Part shown: in pieces, positions 61,222-64,000 of the stretch
Position numbering within the stretch: the stretch's first letter is position 1
Layout: each line of letters begins with the position of its first letter
Source: Alphaproteobacteria bacterium MedPE-SWcel
Lineage (GTDB): Bacteria > Pseudomonadota > Alphaproteobacteria > Rhodobacterales > Rhodobacteraceae
NCBI GenBank assembly: GCA_001874255.1
Contig: MPDC01000017.1
Location: forward strand, 1 to 64,000
DNA length: 64,000 nucleotides
Direction: 5' to 3'
Translations under genes and position numbers: made by a program
Notes under the pieces: model-generated
What the model was told of the DNA's origin: nothing
Seen by the model: only the letters and a program-made list of their open reading frames with translations
The model's database searches: none

Positions 61222-63321
61222 TCATGCCCGGGCGCGAGAACTGTCGTCTTTTCGGGCTTCGAGCCAGAGGGGAACAGCCTCCTGAGGCATTGGCCGAGCG
61301 ACCCCGTATCCCTGGAAATGGTTGCAGCCCAGCAGGAGCAGTTTTTCCATTTCCGGCTCGGTTTCCACCCCTTCGGCCAGGCATTCGATTCCCAGATTGC
61401 GGCATAGGTCAACCAGGGTTCGAAGGATCATCTCCTGTTCGGGGTCCTGATCGACGCCGGATACAAAGTCCCGATCAATCTTGACGCCGTCGACCTTGAA
61501 GCGACGCAGGTTGGATATCGACGCATGGCCGGTGCCGAAATCGTCCAATTCGATCTTGTAGCCGCGCGCCTGAAGCTGAGCGATGGTATTCAGCGCCGGA
61601 TCCACGCCATCGCCAAACAGCACGCTTTCCAGTACTTCGATATTGATATCCTTGGGCTGCAGTGCGGCTTCAAACAGGGCGTCGTCGAGGAACTCGACAA
61701 GGCCGCCGTCGCGCAGCTGTTTGGCCGAAAAGTTGACACTGACACTGGGCGCAGGCAATCCGCGTGCCCGCCAGTCCAGAAGCGCCGCAATCGCATGTGA
61801 TACGATCGTTGTCGTCAGCCGGTCGCCCAGTCCGTGCTCGAACGCCAGAGTAATAAAAACCGAAGGGTCCAACATTCCACGTTCGGGATGCTGCCATCGC
61901 GCCAGAGCTTCGAAGCCCAGAACCTTGCCTGTCCGACCATCTACCTGTGGCTGAAAATAGGGGATGATTTCACCATTTTCCAACCCGGTCTGCAGATCCT
62001 TCAGAAGCGCCATGTTTCCCTCGAAACGCGCACGCGTTGCATCGTTGTAAAAGGAGGCGCGTCCGCGCCCTTCGCTTTTGGCCACATAGAGAGCAATGTC
62101 GGCGTTGGACAGAATACGAGCGGGATCCTGTTCGTGATCTCCCACAAACGCGATTCCGATGCTGGCGCCGACGTTGACGAACTCCCCCCAGATTTCGATC
62201 GGCTGGCTGATCGCATCGATCACCCGCAGCGCCAGAGATTCGACTTGGGCTTCATCCTCCGTCTCGCGAAGGATAATGACAAATTCGTCACCGCCGACAC
62301 GAGCCGTCATGTCGATGTCTCTGATCTGAGATGACATCGCGCGCGCGACATGGCGCAGCACTTCATCTCCGGCTGCGTGTCCCAACAGGTCGTTGATCTG
62401 CTTGAACCTGTCCAGATCGACGTGAAGAACGGCTGCACGATGGCCAGTTTCCTGTCGCTCTGACAGGCATTGGCTCAGGTGCTCCTGCAAGGCGCGTCGG
62501 TTGGGCAGATTGGTGAGTTGGTCATGCAGCGCCAGATGCTCAATTCTGGATTTGGCGGCGCTCAGATCCCGAAGCGTGCGGGAAAAGGCCGCGACCCCAC
62601 GCGCGATCTGTCCGACTTCGTCGCGGCGCCCCAGGTCTCTGACGGTTGCGTCGTAGTCCCCGTCCCGGATGCGTTCCATCGCTTGGGCCAGTCGTGTCAA
62701 AGACACCACCAGATGGCTGCTGAAGCCGAGAAACGCAGAGCCCGACACCACAAAAATCGCAACCATCGAGATGAAGATGATTGCGACGTGGCGTACATAT
62801 TTTTCACGGGCGTTCTGGTTTGTCGTCGCCGCACTGAGACGGACTTCCTGTTCGAAGGCCACAAGGGACAATTCGATTCTACGCGCCAATTGATCAAGTC
62901 GGCTGTGGGATGGCACTTGCGTGTCCGAGATTAAACCAAGTGCAATCGACGCCTCGTGATTCCAAGTGTCGAATTGCCGCAAGATCTGTGCGGCCATTGC
63001 AGCTTGCCTCGGCGAACCTTCCGCAGCCCCGGCTTCTTCCCATACGCTTTCGAACACTGAAACGAATTGCTCATGTTTACTTGCGATTTCAGACGGGGGG
63101 ATGACTGTGTTGAAATCCAGAAACCGTTCCAGCTGGGCCTCTATTTCTTCTCTGATCCTTTGTGCGCGTTCGGTGGCCTGAAGTGTCCGCAGGGTCGCGC
63201 TATCAGCTTCCTGGATTTCATTTTGGGTCTGGATCGCGGCCAGGGATATCCATGATGCGCCCACGATCCCAATCAAGATCAGAAAGACAATCGGTCCAAG
63301 AATGCGACGTTTGATCGACAT
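61222..63321 (-). CDS. membrane GGDEF-EAL cyclic-di-GMP protein
   Basis: A 699-residue protein. Two membrane segments (ILGPIVFLILIGIVGASWIS and VAIIFISMVAIFVVSGSAFL) flank a periplasmic helical domain, followed by a HAMP segment. The GGDEF domain has an intact GGDEF (343-347) and the EAL domain begins with EAL at 471-473, so both synthesis and hydrolysis of c-di-GMP are possible. The ATG at 63321 begins MSIKRRILGP. It lies after the peroxidase-like gene. Confidence 0.9.
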   Translation of the reverse strand: MSIKRRILGPIVFLILIGIVGASWISLAAIQTQNEIQEADSATLRTLQATERAQRIREEIEAQLERFLDFNTVIPPSEIASKHEQFVSVFESVWEEAGAAEGSPRQAAMAAQILRQFDTWNHEASIALGLISDTQVPSHSRLDQLARRIELSLVAFEQEVRLSAATTNQNAREKYVRHVAIIFISMVAIFVVSGSAFLGFSSHLVVSLTRLAQAMERIRDGDYDATVRDLGRRDEVGQIARGVAAFSRTLRDLSAAKSRIEHLALHDQLTNLPNRRALQEHLSQCLSERQETGHRAAVLHVDLDRFKQINDLLGHAAGDEVLRHVARAMSSQIRDIDMTARVGGDEFVIILRETEDEAQVESLALRVIDAISQPIEIWGEFVNVGASIGIAFVGDHEQDPARILSNADIALYVAKSEGRGRASFYNDATRARFEGNMALLKDLQTGLENGEIIPYFQPQVDGRTGKVLGFEALARWQHPERGMLDPSVFITLAFEHGLGDRLTTTIVSHAIAALLDWRARGLPAPSVSVNFSAKQLRDGGLVEFLDDALFEAALQPKDINIEVLESVLFGDGVDPALNTIAQLQARGYKIELDDFGTGHASISNLRRFKVDGVKIDRDFVSGVDQDPEQEMILRTLVDLCRNLGIECLAEGVETEPEMEKLLLLGCNHFQGYGVARPMPQEAVPLWLEARKDDSSRARA

Positions 63322-63331
63322 GGTGTTTCCT

Positions 63332-64000
63332 TCAGTCGACCGGCAACGCCGGAGCCGATACATGCGGTTCGTAGGCCGTCAGAGTTTCGAGAAATGCAAT
63401 CAGGTCATTCACATCCTGATCAGTCATTTTGTCCAAAGGCGGTAGGTCACTTGGCTGCACCTCGGAGGGCATGCCCCCGCGCCGATAATGTTCCACAATC
63501 TCACGGAGCGACGTCAGGCTTCCATTATGCATATAGGGAGCGCGCAGCGCGATGTTGCGTAGCCCTGGCGTCTTGAAGCGGTAGGCCATGTCAGGATCAA
63601 TCAAGCCACGACCGCGGTCCTTGCTTTCGACGCCGACCCGGTGAAAATCATGATCGGTGAAGGCCCAGCCCCTGTGGCACGAACTGCACATTCCGACGCC
63701 GGTGAAAACGTCAAAGCCGCGTTTGGCTGGTTCCGATATGGCATCCTCGTCGCCTTCCACCCAGTCATCGAAGGGCGACCAGCCTGATCGCAATGTCCTT
63801 TGATACGTCGCGAGCGCCACGAGAATCGTATGCCGATTCAGTCCTTCATTGGGAAAGGCGATCTCAAAATTGCGGCGATAGCTGGAAATCGAAGCCAGCC
63901 GTCGAACAACCCGATTCATACTGTAGCCCATTTCCTGCGGATGGCTCACCGGTTCCATGGCCTGCTGGTCCAACCGCTGGACGCGGCCGTCCCAAAAGAA
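63332..64000 (-). CDS. di-heme cytochrome c peroxidase (MauG/CcpA-like), C-terminal part
   Basis: The gene continues past the end of the window; about 222 residues are seen. The second heme motif is CSSCHRGWAF, and FKTPGLRNIALRAPYMHNGS is the typical peroxidase block with the distal Met region (YMHNG). It is a periplasmic enzyme using cytochrome c to reduce hydrogen peroxide or, in MauG, to modify a protein. The first heme lies outside the window. Confidence 0.9.
   Translation of the reverse strand, partial: FFWDGRVQRLDQQAMEPVSHPQEMGYSMNRVVRRLASISSYRRNFEIAFPNEGLNRHTILVALATYQRTLRSGWSPFDDWVEGDEDAISEPAKRGFDVFTGVGMCSSCHRGWAFTDHDFHRVGVESKDRGRGLIDPDMAYRFKTPGLRNIALRAPYMHNGSLTSLREIVEHYRRGGMPSEVQPSDLPPLDKMTDQDVNDLIAFLETLTAYEPHVSAPALPVD

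Overview
The window looks like a chromosomal segment of a Roseobacter-type alphaproteobacterium (Rhodobacteraceae). The evidence is high GC, dense overlapping operons, and gene families typical of that group: a glutathione-linked formaldehyde pathway, XoxF methanol dehydrogenase, ABC-fed amino-sugar catabolism and a DgcA-like demethylase. No rRNA or tRNA genes were recognised.

Positions 1-26752 form a nearly continuous region for PQQ-dependent methanol oxidation. On the plus strand are the end of S-(hydroxymethyl)glutathione dehydrogenase, S-formylglutathione hydrolase, a class I cytochrome c, and then xoxF-xoxG-xoxJ plus a CxxxCW rhodanese-like protein. XoxF carries the extra Asp (DYD) that marks lanthanide-dependent enzymes, and no mxaF or mxaI is present. 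Next come a minus-strand beta-propeller and an MxaD-like SRPBCC protein. A plus-strand operon follows with a PedA1-like binding protein, a PedA2-like propeller, two small secreted proteins and an unassigned NMT1/Ssu-type ABC transporter, ending at pqqABCDE. On the minus strand lie a seven-gene MoxR/DUF58/VWA (Bat/Mxa-like) operon, a sensor kinase/response regulator pair, and the PedC/PedB-like permease and ATPase that probably complete the PedA transporter. Together these genes can oxidise methanol in the periplasm, make the PQQ cofactor, mature the enzyme, possibly take up the lanthanide, and oxidise formaldehyde to formate.

Positions 27000-44900 are a patchwork. They contain a cupin/membrane-protein pair, two LysR regulators, a zinc-binding dehydrogenase, a cobalamin-riboswitch-controlled BtuDFC-type transporter beside a TonB receptor, a B3-like metallo-beta-lactamase, a rhodanese-ChrB/ChrA chromate module, and a second secreted MBL-fold protein with a Tat-exported DUF3299 protein. 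Four decayed insertion-sequence fragments (IS3, IS110, IS5 and IS3 type) lie between these modules.

Positions 44900-55000 hold an amino-sugar (GlcNAc/MurNAc) catabolic locus: a binding-protein-dependent sugar ABC transporter, a Gfo/Idh oxidoreductase, MurQ, a BadF-type sugar kinase, a GntR regulator, a SIS-domain deaminase and NagA. Positions 55000-64000 hold an IorAB-like molybdenum hydroxylase, a TetR regulator divergent from a DgcA-like flavin/Fe-S demethylase with a perfect palindrome between them, a GGDEF-EAL protein, and the C-terminal part of a di-heme cytochrome c peroxidase-like protein running off the end.

All calls come from reading the sequence; no database search was run.
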